A stretch of DNA of 64,000 nucleotides from Puccinia triticina (lineage: Eukaryota; Basidiomycota; Pucciniomycetes; Pucciniales; Pucciniaceae), in NCBI RefSeq assembly GCF_026914185.1, contig NC_070559.1, positions 3,322,001 through 3,386,000 on the forward strand, written 5' to 3'. Shown one piece after another: positions 11,516 through 21,695 of this stretch; position 1 is the stretch's first letter, and the number at the start of each line of letters is the position of its first letter. Below the pieces are notes generated by a model, which saw only the letters and a list, made by a program, of their open reading frames with translations, made no database searches and was not told where the DNA came from. The translations under genes were made by a program, and so were the position numbers.

Positions 11516-12528
11516 GGAAGCCCTAGGGGGACACGCATCCGGCCACTGTTTTGAAAAATCAAAAAATGTGATTTTACAAAATACAGATGCATGAAACGTG
11601 TACCACATGTATACACCTTCCAACTTCGGGATTCCCTGAAACCAGAAGTTGGATTCTTGAATCAATGGCCGGTGGAGATTGGTCATCGATAGGAGTCCAC
11701 ACCTCCGTTGATGCCCGGCCCGTACCGGCCGTCAATAGTCACTCGCCACATTCTCGATGACCGGTTTGTTCCAGTCATCGAGAAGAAGATGTACTTCTCG
11801 AGATGACCGGTTTGTTCCGGTCATCGAGAGGAGTTATGTACTTCCCAAGATCTGGAACGAACCGGTCATCTAGAGAAAGATGTACTCCTCAAAACGACCG
11901 GAATGAACCGGTCATCGAGAGAGTGATGTACTCCTCACAACGACCGGAACAAACCGGTCATCTTGAGGAGTAGATTGATGGCCGGTTCGTTCCGATCATC
12001 GAGGGAGTATGCACTCCTCCCGATGACCGGTTCATTCCGGCCATCTAGAGGAGTACATACTCCTCCCGATGACCGGTTCATTCCGGCCATCTAGAGGAGT
12101 ACATACTCCTCCCGATGACCGGTTCGTTCCGGTCATCCTGAGGAGTACATACTCCTCTCGATGACCGGTTCGTTCTGGTCATCTACAGGAGCGTATACTC
12201 ATCTCGATGACCAAGAGGACAGCCCATTGAGGGGAGCCCTCAATGACCGAACGGACCTGCCATCGAGGGGAATACGTTCCCGATGGCCGGTGTGTACCGC
12301 TCTGGCTGACCGGTCAGTACCGGTGACCGAGGAGTTGTTGATGAATCCGCGGTCCCATGGTACGCCTTCTCAAGCTCTCACATGAAAACATGAGCTCTGA
12401 GATTCATGGAATCCCAAAGTTGGAAGGTTTATACATGTGGTACATGTTTCATGCATCTGTATTTTGTGAAATAGCATTTTGTTGATTTTTCCAAACGGTG
12501 GCCGGATGCGTGTCCCTCTAGGGCTTCC
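11516..12528. mobile_element. 1 kb element with ~125 bp inverted ends and internal palindromic satellite
   Basis: The left end (11516-11640, beginning GGAAGCCCTAGGGGGACACG) and the right end (12400-12528, ending CTAGGGCTTCC) are imperfect reverse complements over about 125 bp. Shared landmarks include CCGGATGCGTGTCCC and ACATGTGGTACATGTTTCATG-type blocks. Between them lies a tandem array of GATGACCGG...CCGGTCATC palindromes. It encodes no transposase, so it would be non-autonomous. The superfamily is unclear because I could not read a convincing target duplication. Confidence 0.65.
11740..12345. repeat. Tandem palindromic units, GATGACCGGTTCNTTCCGGTCATC type
   Basis: About a dozen units of roughly 53-60 bp, each holding an imperfect palindrome GATGACCGG / CCGGTCATC and a second inverted pair around GAGGAGTACATACTCCTC. 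The array lies inside the inverted-repeat element. A diverged relative lies at about 32090-32640. Confidence 0.8.
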
Positions 12529-12539
12529 ATAGGATACTA

Positions 12540-12770
12540 CTAGAAGTGATGGAAAAACTCCCCCAAGGGAAGAATATGATTTGCAAAGTATGTAGAGTAT
12601 ATATACAAGAGTGATTATGTAATTGGGTTGATGAGTAAAAATATGTAAAACCATAATGAAAGTATGTAGTAAGATATAATATGATATGATGAAAATACGT
12701 AAAACCATGACAATATTTATGGTTAGGGTGTTCAAAGTTGACTTGCATAAAATCATAACACCATAAAATC
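12540..12770 (-). repeat. LTR-like fragment related to the copia LTR at 32984
   Basis: Read on the minus strand, the stretch with CTCATCAACNCAATTACATAAT, TATATA and CCCTTGGGGGAGTTTTTCC matches the plus-strand sequence at about 33010-33125 in the same order. It is therefore a diverged, truncated LTR of the same copia family. No adjacent primer site is visible. Confidence 0.6.
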
Positions 12771-12951
12771 ATAAAATTCTAAGCTGAAAAAATATGTTGC
12801 ACCCAAGCACTCAAATTAGAGCAACATTTCTAGAATGATACATATGAAATCATCACTTGAAAGTTTTACGATTTTATGATTTTATGCATTGAAAATTTTA
12901 TGATTTCAACTTTGAACACCCTTGGTATTCAAAATTGCATAAGATTTTTTT

Positions 12952-14102
12952 ACACCACGGGAGTGCGCCGACGTTGGTTTGCTGATTGTTTTTGCCGGCA
13001 ACCTGACCCTCCCCGACCCAGCCAAACCTTCCTGCTGGCCGCTGTCGTGGTGTCGCGGTTTGCAGCCACAGTGTCGGGCTGACCACAAGCGCTGCCGCAT
13101 ATCTGACGGCAGCAGGGGCGGGTCGTCAACAGGCTGCCCTTGTTCAAACAAATCTCTCAGCGACTCTCCAGGTTGTGAGATTATGTTTTTGGGCAGCCCC
13201 ATCGGCAATCAGCCATCAAGCTACCCGCCATGTGATGGGTGCGTGGGATCATGTACTCGCACCTCTGCCGTGAGAGGCCGTGAGATTCCAGGCATGAGAC
13301 ACTCGGTGCGCTGCAAAAAAATCTTTGTAGCAAGCAAGGCTTGAACCCATGTTCCATCAGCAGCCCATGCTCAGAGGCACCGCATCTTCCAACTCGGCCA
13401 AAGGCCAATGATGATTGGTTGATGGGTAAAATTTGAGAATACAGCCTAGCATCCTCAAGATGGGCTGATCCAAATTTTTGCGAAGTCATTTTTTGTCAAA
13501 AAAAAAAACACTCTTCAATTTTTTTTTCTTGAGCTCTCGCATGAAAGAATAACCTCTGAGATGAGCAGGAAATGCTACGCTGAGGGAGGCCTTGATGGCA
13601 AGCCGGCGGCAAAACGCGGTCATCCTGACCCGGGTGAGCCTTGGCGAGACAGCTTCTGGGTTGGTTTGACAGCCCTGTGAGCTCAAGTCTGCAGTATCAG
13701 ATGTGTCAGAAAAAAGACTGACCTTCGCGAGACGCCAGCGACGTGCTGCCCTGCATTCGCACGGCAGCCCGACAGTGTGTCATATGTTGTCGGGTTGTCA
13801 CTCCGAGGGAGCCCAGGACAAGGACGGCTGCCGGGTGGCTGACAGGCAGCACAAGTTGGGTCAAGCCACCGGGTTGCCGGCAGGCTTGCGGCGGAATGAC
13901 CAAGGTGGTCGCCTGTCGTCAAGAGGGACAGCAGCCTGACCGTTGCAGATGCCGACGACGTGCTGCCCTGCATTCACACGGCAGCCTGACAGGAGGGACA
14001 CCCCAACGCCGTGCTGCCGTGCATTCACACGGTAGCCCGACGTGTGTCCCTTTGTTGTTGGGTTGTCGGTCCGAGGGAGCCGAAATCGCTCTCGTGGTGT
14101 AC
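12952..14102. repeat. GC-rich insert bounded by TACACCACG inverted ends
   Basis: TACACCACG at about 12951 and CGTGGTGTA at about 14094 face each other. Flanking sequence outside also forms an inverted pair (TATTCAAAATTGCATAA near 12925 and TATGCAATTTTGAATA near 14210). Inside is a GC-rich field with two copies of a block holding GCATTCNCACGGCAGCC plus GTTGTCGGGTTGTC (13738-13814 and about 13956-14080). The same TACACCACGGG end motif also occurs at about 5463. Superfamily unknown. Confidence 0.45.
13320..13411 (-). repeat. tRNA-derived Pol III-like sequence (SINE-like or tRNA pseudogene)
   Basis: On the minus strand there is an A-box match TGGCCGAGTTGG, a B-box match GGTTCAAGCC and a run of seven T about 15 bases downstream, the layout of a class II-type tRNA unit. 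The acceptor strands do not pair, so it is not a functional tRNA gene. It is flanked by repeat sequence. Confidence 0.5.
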
Positions 14103-14118
14103 ATGAAATCATAAACTA

Positions 14119-14181
14119 CAATTTTGGCTGGGAGATGTCACTTTAAGTTTTATGCACGCTGACATCTCCCAGCCAAAATTG
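14119..14181. repeat. 22 bp-arm hairpin
   Basis: Arms 14119-14140 and 14160-14181 are exact reverse complements around an 18-base loop; the arm contains GGCTGGGAGATGTCA. It lies just outside the TACACCACG-bounded insert. It may be a tiny MITE or a foldback end. Confidence 0.8.
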
Positions 14182-14263
14182 GCTTTATGATTTTATGTAA
14201 ATAGTGACATATGCAATTTTGAATACCATAATTGTAAGACCTAGAATGACCAATCATAACACT

Positions 14264-15280
14264 CCCCCCCTCAGCAACCCAGAAAGAAAAGAACAATAGA
14301 AACCAAAAACATGAAACACAATTCACAAAAAGAATAAGCGCAAAATATAGAAGAACAGAGAAAGAACAACAAAGGAAAAATGGACAGAAAAAGAGAAATC
14401 GAGAAGCGGAATCCAAGAAGAGACAGAGATGCAAAGGGAGAAGACGACCATCGGAGAAAACCTGAGAGCGCCAAGTCAAAAAAAAATAAAACATATATGG
14501 TTAACCTTTGTTGAACCAATCACATGGAGAGCCCTGACAACACGGAGAGAGACGGACAGATGCGGGGGGCGTATGTTTGTCGCAGCAAGCGCATACTTTC
14601 CCCCCTATACTTGCCAAGGTGGGGGACGGGCACCGCAAGCCTGTCTGAGTGGCAAACTCATTGACTTTCCTCCATCCCAACGCCTTTGTGAAGATGTCCG
14701 CGAGTTGATTTTTGGTGGAAATCCAATCAAGGCAAACCTTCTCCTGATACAAGAGTTCTTTGATGATGTGGAACTCCCGATCAATGTGTCGATGTTCCTT
14801 GCGCGTTCCACAATCCTTGCTGATGTAGACGGCAGCTTTGTTGTCGGTAAGGATGAGAGGTGGGGAGATGGAAAAGAATTTCAAAACTAGAGACGAAATA
14901 TAGCAGGCATCTTTTGATGTGAAGGAAAGAGCCACGTACTCAGCCTGGCACGTCAATTGTGCACAGCAGGTCTGACGTTTGGAAGCCCAGGAAACAGGAG
15001 CACCCCACGCCGCAGAGATAAACTGTTTATTCAATTGCATCAAGAATTTTACTGCCGATGAATCGTACCAAGAACATGTGTAGAATCAGAAAAGAATACA
15101 AGAGAATGAGGATGCACGGAAAAAGGGAGAAAAAAAAAAGCAAAGGCTGCTGAAAACCGCCAAGAAGCCAAGCGGCGCAGGGTTACTACATGAATGACGG
15201 AACTTGTGATGTGATTTTGGGATAATGCAAAGCGCGGCACAAAGAATAGCACACCTGATGTCATTGAGCCTCCTCCTCAG
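14264..15280 (-). pseudogene. Ty1/copia RNase H remnant with downstream PPT and LTR start
   Basis: On the minus strand 15043-14501 encodes the C-terminal copia RNase H: APVSWASKRQ, AEYVALS, DNKAAV, RHIDREFH and QLADIFTKALG motifs occur in the family order. Just upstream (about 15265-15240) SGVLFFV matches the residues that normally directly precede GAPVSW, but about 200 bases of unrelated sequence lie between, so the domain is interrupted. Downstream, a purine tract GGGGGGAG at about 14266-14273 abuts TGTTATG, a plausible 3' LTR start. The upstream part is cut off by the MITE at 15288-16188. RT and integrase are absent. Confidence 0.8.
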
Positions 15281-16196
15281 AATCCACTAGAGAATCTGCC
15301 GTTGGACCCGCGGCAGGTACATGGCACCCGGCCCGCACCCGCCCGCGGGTGCCGGGTGCGGGTACGGGTGCCTGTTTTTTGGGTAAAACGGGTGCGGCAC
15401 CCGGGTACCTGCCCAGGTACCGCCCCAGCTCCCCCGGATGCGGTGGGGTTTGGGTCGTCCAGACAACAAGGCTGCTGCAGCCTTGTCGTCCGGGAGGAAT
15501 CCCTTCCGGGAGACAAGGCTGTTGTAGCCTTGTCGTCCGGGAGGAATCCCTTCCGGGAGACGAGGCTGTTGTAGCCTCGTCGTCCGGGAGGAATCCCTTC
15601 AGGGAGGCGAGGCTGTTGTGGCCTCGTCGTCCGGAAGGGGTCCCTTGCGGACAACAAGGCTACAACAGCCTCGTCTCCCGGAATGGATCCCTTGCGGACA
15701 AGGAGGCTGTATCTCGTCGTCCGCAAGGGATCACTTGCGGACGATGAGTTGTAGCCTTGTTGTCCGCAAGTGAAACCTTGCGGACGACAAGATACAGCCT
15801 TGTTGTCCGCAAGTGAACCCTTGCGGACGAAAAGATACAGCCCTGTCGTCCGCAAGTGAACCCTTGCGGACGAAAAGATACAGCCTCGTCGTCTGCAAGG
15901 GATCACTTACGAGCGACAAGGCTGTTGTAGCGTCGTCGTCCGCGGATCCCTTGCGAGCGACGAGGCTGTTGTAGCGTCGTCGTCCGCGGATCCCTTGCGG
16001 ACGACAAGACTACAACAGCCTCGTCTCCCGGAAGGGATCCTTTCCGGCGCCACCCGCCGGTACACCGCTGGTACACCCGCGGCACCCGCCGGCAGGTGCC
16101 GGGTACGGGTGCGGATGCCTATTTTTCAGGTAAAACGGGTGCGGCACCTGGGTGCCGCTGGCACCTGGGTCCAACGGCAGATTCTCTAGAATCCAC
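15280..16196. mobile_element. hAT-type MITE, 901 bp, perfect 8 bp TSD
   Basis: Terminal inverted repeats of 22 bp match exactly: 15288-15309 starts TAGAGAATCTGCCGTTGG and 16167-16188 is its reverse complement. The 8 bp GAATCCAC precedes (15280-15287) and follows (16189-16196) the element. Eight-base duplications with TAGNG-type ends are the known hAT signature. Subterminal GC-rich GGGTGCCGGGTRCGGGTGC blocks are followed by a core of about a dozen alternating-orientation units around ACAAGGCTGTTGTAGCCTTG and CGTCCGGGAGGAATCCC. It is non-coding; ORFs of up to 209 codons through the core are repeat artefacts. It interrupts a copia remnant, so it is younger. Confidence 0.9.
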
Positions 16197-16849
16197 AGAC
16201 AAGACAAGCCACAGGTCTCTGAGGGAATGGGCCCAAGCCACACTACCCACAAGGAACGGTGGACGGCACAAGGCAAGCAAGATGGGCAAATTGGCCACAT
16301 TGTGAGTATTAAAGGAGCCCTTGTTAGCCATCCAGATCAGAACCCAGGCTAACAAGTCTTCCCACTCCATCATAGATCACTCACTCACAGAATCACTTCG
16401 CCCCCATTAGCCACTAGACTAAGTCTCAATACTATTAAGTAAGTGGCAATAGATCCTGTCACAAATGTGACTCGTAATAGTGAATCGGTGATCTAATGAT
16501 GAACTTCTATTGCACAATAGGCATCAACCAATCTCATCAAAGAAGGACCACTAAGCTGTTCAAACGTGTCCAGCCATTCTTGACAGACAGACAGGGAAGG
16601 CAGACCCTGCCAAAGATCCAGTTACTAGCAGCAACAATTGCTGACTGTGCACCAACAGATAGACAGATTAGTCTTAATCAATCTGTTGATTATCCGGTCA
16701 AAACTTGTCCATTCCTTCACTTCATCAGTCTCACCTCATCCTCAGCCTAGCGCGGACCATTGAAGTCCTGCTCTTAGGTAATCTCTCTTTTCATTTCGTT
16801 ATCAAATCACAAGACAAGAAAATTGTATATAGCACAACAGATTCTTATT
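16197..16849. other. Unassigned sequence between MITE and hAT remnant
   Basis: The 653 bases hold no convincing gene. The first 170 bases may continue the host copia remnant on the minus strand. An ORF of 84 codons at 16496-16750 has no recognisable domain. Confidence 0.35.
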
Positions 16850-18443
16850 GAAATAAAAAAAACCTCTTAGTTGTCTGAAATTTTACAAGTTTTGCCGCCC
16901 ATAACTTCCACTTGGCCTGCTTCTGAGGCGAAGAAGCAATCCTTCGGCATATGTAATCTACCTACAAAAATATGCAGAAAAAAGAGTCTGATTCAACTAA
17001 ATGCAAATTTTATATAATTGGAAATGAAATCGATGTACCTTTTTGAGGGTGAATCCATTCCTGGATTTGTCACAATGATTGTTTGAATCAGGTTCTTCAT
17101 TGCGCTCCCAACCCGGCTCAGGTGATTCTTCTTCGGCATCATCAGGATCAACAGTTTCATCCTCAGAGATATCATTGTCATTTTTTACAATCTCTATGAT
17201 TTCATCAGTTTCTTCAACCACTTCTTCTTCCTCCTGAACCTCAACAATAGTGTTGAGCATTGGAAAGTATTCATCACTTTTTTCGGGTCTTACCATGGCT
17301 CCTGAGAGCTTGAGAGCCTTCAGACCAGCTCCTAATATCAATGCGATGACATGGCAAATGCAACAATGATGGTTACTGGCTACGTCCCATCTGGTTGCAT
17401 CAAAAGCTTGGAACTTGACCAATACTGCTTTCGCCATTGTAAAGTTGTTACTACCCAAGTCGGTGGTCTGGGCAAGGACGTACAAGAGAAAAAAGATAAG
17501 TAAAGCGAGTAGACCCATTGATAAAGCTAGATAAATCCAGTAATAATAAAAAAAAACTTATCTTTTGATGGAGACCATGCTTTGTCAGTATATTGGCAAA
17601 GGGGGATGCCCAATACTTGCCATTGTGATGCCACAAGACATACTTGATTGCAAGATTTTGGCAATTATACTTCCATTCCTTATTAATGTAGCAGCATGTG
17701 ATCCCAACAAACGCCTTGTGGCTTCCTTTTGTGGTCCACACATCTGATACAAGGAATATTTGTGATTTGGAAGCCTATCATGTAGTGAGAAAAAGATAAG
17801 ACATAATCAGAATAAGCAATTGGATAGAAAGATTAAAAAGCAAATGCAACATACCATGATTGATTTGACTACCTGTGTACACTGCTCAAGATAGATCTGG
17901 TGAGCCTGTGACGCAGCTCACACCCAAGAGTGTAGCTGAGAATTGAGACACAAGAAGTCAAAGCAGACTTGGAGTAGAAAATATTTGAGTCTTAGCCAGG
18001 GGAGTGAATGTTGGACAATCCAGATTACAAGCAGCTTGTTCAATGTCGTGTTGCTGAACCGACCTTTGGTAGTGTACGCAATGAGGGTACCAGTTGAGTT
18101 TGGATTTGATTTCGCCTCCATGGAGACAAGTTTGGTGGAGGAGGGGGGGAGTGAGCAGCCAGATTTGATTGCCTCTGCGCGTCCTGGGCAGGCTGATTGA
18201 ATGGAGCCCTTGTAGTTGGACCCGTCACGATGAGCCTTGAGATTATAGTAAGATTGCCCGGTTGGCTTGAATTTATTTGAGCACCATTGACAGGCATATG
18301 ATTTGTCATCCGGCTTCTGTATATGCAAAGATGAAGGGATCTTTAATGCAATAATAACGTAAAAACAATACATTGTTCTTATTAGATTTTGATACATACT
18401 TATTTGGGTCCTTCTCCAGGAGGATAGAAGTACCGCTGGCAGT

Positions 18444-19111
18444 GATCAAACCAGCGGTGGGCAGATATGTTCTCCAAATGGATAACTCTGAGGGTAACAT
18501 AACCTTTACAGTTACGTTATCTGCTAGTTACACTGTACAGATATCTAATTTGGAGTTACGATATCTGCTGCAGTAAATGGGCTCCATTTTATCTAGTTAC
18601 GTTCCCTGGTTATTTTGAACAAAACCAGTTTCGTTACGTTTTTTCCCCAGATTTGGGGAACTTTGGTGTAAAGTTCTGGTAAAGGCCCTGATTTGTGGTT
18701 GTTTTTATCAAGATGAGCGAGTGTTTGATCAAGTTGACACTAAACCACCGCATATACTCAGTATGCTGCCAGGAAGCCAGATTGAAAGTCGTTCAGAGTG
18801 AGGGTTGAACCCACAACTTCAAACATCACTAACCCAGAGAGGCAAGCCTTAACCAATAAGCTAAAGACATGATACCAACTTGCTCTTTTTCCAATAATCT
18901 CAACCCCCTTTACAAAAAGCCCCATATAAAAAAAAGTTATGCAACCAAAAACATAAAAAATCAGGTTGAAAAAAAAGTTACTTTACTCTACTCTACTGCA
19001 CAAATTTTGTACGTTACCAAAATGGCCAATTTGGATAACTAAAAAGATGTTATGTTATCCGATTTCACAGCTGTAACGTAAAGTAATGTATCTGCCCACC
19101 ACTGATTGAAC
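18444..19111. mobile_element. hAT-like MITE (~650 bp) inserted in the hAT pseudogene
   Basis: Ends CAGCGGTGGGCAGATAT (18452 onward) and TATCTGCCCACCACTG (to 19104) are inverted, and the subterminal GTTACGTTATC-type motifs are also mirrored. Flanks GATCAAAC (18444-18451) and GATTGAAC (19104-19111) look like an aged 8 bp duplication (6 of 8 identical). Removing the insert and one flank restores the transposase reading frame. A tRNA-like segment lies inside at about 18790-18870 (minus). Confidence 0.7.
18790..18870 (-). repeat. tRNA-like sequence inside the MITE
   Basis: The minus strand reads A-box TAGCTTATTGG and a T-arm GTGGG-TTCAACC-CTCAC that pairs with one G-U. The acceptor stem does not pair and no T4 terminator is close. 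A degraded tRNA-derived unit is the best reading. Confidence 0.4.
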
Positions 19112-19859
19112 CCATCCCTATTTTTTGATTTATTGTTTTCTGGACAAGGGGCTACTTGGTTGTTATTGCCCTCTGAGTCCTGGCTGAGGTTAACATTGAC
19201 TTGCTTGCCAGTGCGTTTTGACTGCTGCTTCAAACCAGAAGGGGCCTATTTACAAATCAGCCATTGTTAGTTGTTTTTTCTTGGATAAAGAAATGTCATA
19301 CATACATTTTTTTGCTGCCCCTTTGGTGAATTTTTTCCTAGAAATTTCAATCTTTTCTTCACTTTCCGCTTCACCGTTGATTTGCTCAATTTCCTCCAAT
19401 CTTTCCGGAACGGGCGCATGGGCAGTTTTATTTCTGAACAGCTTGGAAATGGTTGAACTTGTGAGACCACGGCGAGAATCACTAAGAGGTGTGATAAAAC
19501 CTGGTTGAGAGATTGGAGTTCAAAGGTGCGAGGATTGATGAGTTGATTGTGGCAAATCAGTGGGATCTTCCACAGGATTGGGAGGGGTGTGGACTTGAGC
19601 CTCGCCACCAGTATCTTCAGACATTACAAACTATAGGAAGGTCAGGGGATGAGAGAAGTTGGTTACACCGGGTCAGAAGATGTGATAAAAATTTTAGAAG
19701 GGGAGATCAGACTTACTTGCTAGGCTTAGTGGGTCAGGTTGATTGGAGCAGCGCAGGGAAGAGCAGACAAGATTTGGTGGGACCTTTGGAGTGCTGGTCG
19801 GCAATAAACATAATTGAGGGGTGGGTTGTAAACACGCAGCCAGAATATTCATACTCAAA

Positions 19860-20150
19860 AGCGCAGCGGCTGTAATTTTAGCGGGTTAAAAGCGCAAAAG
19901 CGGTATATCAAGCGCAAAAGCGGTGGAATTAGCGCTTCCCGCTGCGCTGCGCTGTTTTGTAGTTGAAGCGGTGTTTTTTTCGCTGCGCTAGCGCTAGTTG
20001 GCTTGGGAAAAAAGCGGGGAACCGCTACTTTCAGCGGTAGCGCAGCGGTGCTCCCGCTGCGCTACCGCCTTCTGGGCTGGCCACGTAGCGATTGGCCGCT
20101 GCGCTGCGCTAAATGGCCGCTTTTTTTAGCGAAGCGCAGCGGTTACACCA
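19860..20150. repeat. AGCGCAGCGG-rich inverted motif field
   Basis: More than twenty copies of AGCGCAGCGG, CGCTGCGCT and close variants in both orientations fill about 290 bases. Such dense short-motif fields flank hAT transposase genes (compare GCATCGCATCGG around the element at 54278-58118), so this is probably the surviving subterminal region of the decayed hAT at 16850-19610. Binding by transposase is an inference. Confidence 0.6.
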
Positions 20151-20559
20151 TTGGCGCCAGTAACCATTCAAAACCGGAGTTATCTAGAAAAGAGGCAGAA
20201 TGCCTTATCTTATCAGGCAACACACTTTTATTTTGACAGCAGAAGCACGGTAGAGGCTAGAGGGTGTGACGTAGTCCAGCCTTGGTTGACAATGTCGCGG
20301 CCTCAAATATGTCCAGATTTAGATAAGTGTGAATGGAATTCGAGTTCAAAATTTTGGGGTACATTTTGAGAATTGGGTGATGCCAGGTGCACTGCATCCA
20401 ACTGATTCTCAGCCCTCAAAAATGTCAACTGGACATCAAAAAACACTGTACAGTGGGTAATCTAATGTTTTTGGCACCACATTTTTCAATGCAGAAGCTC
20501 AGGCCACAGACTTCAAGTCATGATATTGGCTTCAGGGGTGGAAAAGAAGTTCTGAAGAA

Positions 20560-21070
20560 TGATTCTGACATAAAAAAAGGAAAAATGTGGAAAATTTCTA
20601 ATTTCTTGCCAATTTCTCAGAATTTTCATTGCTGTTCAAACCAAGGGAAAATTTGAGAGCACAGTATGGCATGCAACAGGAATGGTGAAATGAAAATTTT
20701 CCAATTTCTCAGAATTTTCATTGCTGTTCAAACCAAGGGAAAATTTGAGAGCACAGTATGGCATGCAACAGGAATGGTGAAATGAAAATTTTTGAAACCA
20801 TTGACAATGGTTTTTGTTGGATCAAATAAATTGAGTCCAATTGTTGGTGATTTGGGATACAGTCCCTGAGTTCAATTTGAAATTGGTGGATAACCCATCC
20901 ACCCAAAAAATCATTGGCAATGGTTTCAATTTTTTTCATTTTTTATCATTCCTGTTGCATGTCATACTCTACTCTCTAACTTTCCCTCCTTGGTTTGAAC
21001 AGTAATGAACATTCTGAGACATTTGCAAGAAATTAGATGGTTTTCACTTTTTTCATTTTTTCATTCAGGC
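20560..21070. repeat. Inverted-repeat element with a 92 bp internal tandem duplication
   Basis: Left arm (about 20565-20680) and right arm (about 20940-21065) are imperfect reverse complements sharing CTAATTTCTTGC, TCTCAGAA and GCTGTTCAAACCAAGG-like blocks. An inner pair GAAACCATTGACAATG / CATTGGCAATGGTTTC lies at 20795 and 20910. The left arm is duplicated as an almost exact 92 bp tandem (20609-20700, 20701-20792). It is non-coding. Confidence 0.65.
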
Positions 21071-21695
21071 GGCGGCCAGGCCGGCGAGATGAAGGCCAAT
21101 AAGTAGGCACTGGAGCAAGGCTTGGGACCCAGGAGTCTCTGCGTGCCCAAGCTTTTCTGCTCATTGCTTCATCTCAGAGGGGAAATTCCCCTTTCATTTT
21201 TTGCTCCACCCACCCACCCTTCAGTTGTTCTTCCTACATAGCCCAGGAAGGGGGTTTGGGCTTGGCACCTCATCCCCCACTCCCTGAGCTATCAGGTTTC
21301 AGTGTCTGCTTGGGGAAAGTGTCTTGGCCTCACCTCAGTGAGGGCAAAAAACTGGCAACAGTTTTTGGCGAGAAGACACTTTCTCCCCTTCGACCCACAC
21401 ACAGCAAGGCACATGTGAGACAAAAAGGCTCCCCCCTGGAGGAGGTAGAGCCTTTTGAGCCTTTAGCTGTGTCAGACTCAGGAACACAGAGGTGGCGCGG
21501 AGCGCACAAACCGCGACAGCACAGCATGAGCCGCCCGCAGCCCTCCGCCCGACCCGGCGACCGGCGGTAGCATGGACGACGCGTCTGGCTGACTCTTGAC
21601 GCGTGCGGGTTGCTTACGTCATCCCGAGCTTTCTCCACTTCGCCGCTCCGCCACGAAGAAGGGCAGCCTCAGCTGGAACCGACCATCTCGTGACC
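21071..21695. other. Upstream region of MCM4
   Basis: GC rises toward 21500 and ORFs on both strands overlap without domain evidence. The stretch before 21696 contains the presumed MCM4 promoter and leader; no clear TATA box is seen. Confidence 0.4.

Larger units (their letters stand above)
16850..19610 (-). pseudogene. Decayed hAT transposase, truncated and interrupted
   Basis: Minus-strand pieces follow the order of the full-length hAT at 54278-58118. An N-terminal acidic linker lies at about 19510-19110, then a BED zinc finger (CQWC, with AHRDGSNYKG) at about 18345-18200, then NTTLNKLLVIWIVQHSLPW. An exon with VWTTKGSHKAFVGITCCYI lies at about 17775-17560. The first catalytic segment TTDLGSNN and CHVIALIL follow at 17470-17040, and a final piece at 16950-16855 matches the segment after that acidic region. 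The dimerisation domain is missing. An in-frame TGA (at about 17926) interrupts the exon ending near 17850. A 650 bp MITE splits it. Confidence 0.75.

Noticed and set aside
15277..15906. 209-codon and 132-codon ORFs through the hAT-type MITE
   Set aside because: They translate alternating inverted DNA units; both strands are equally open.
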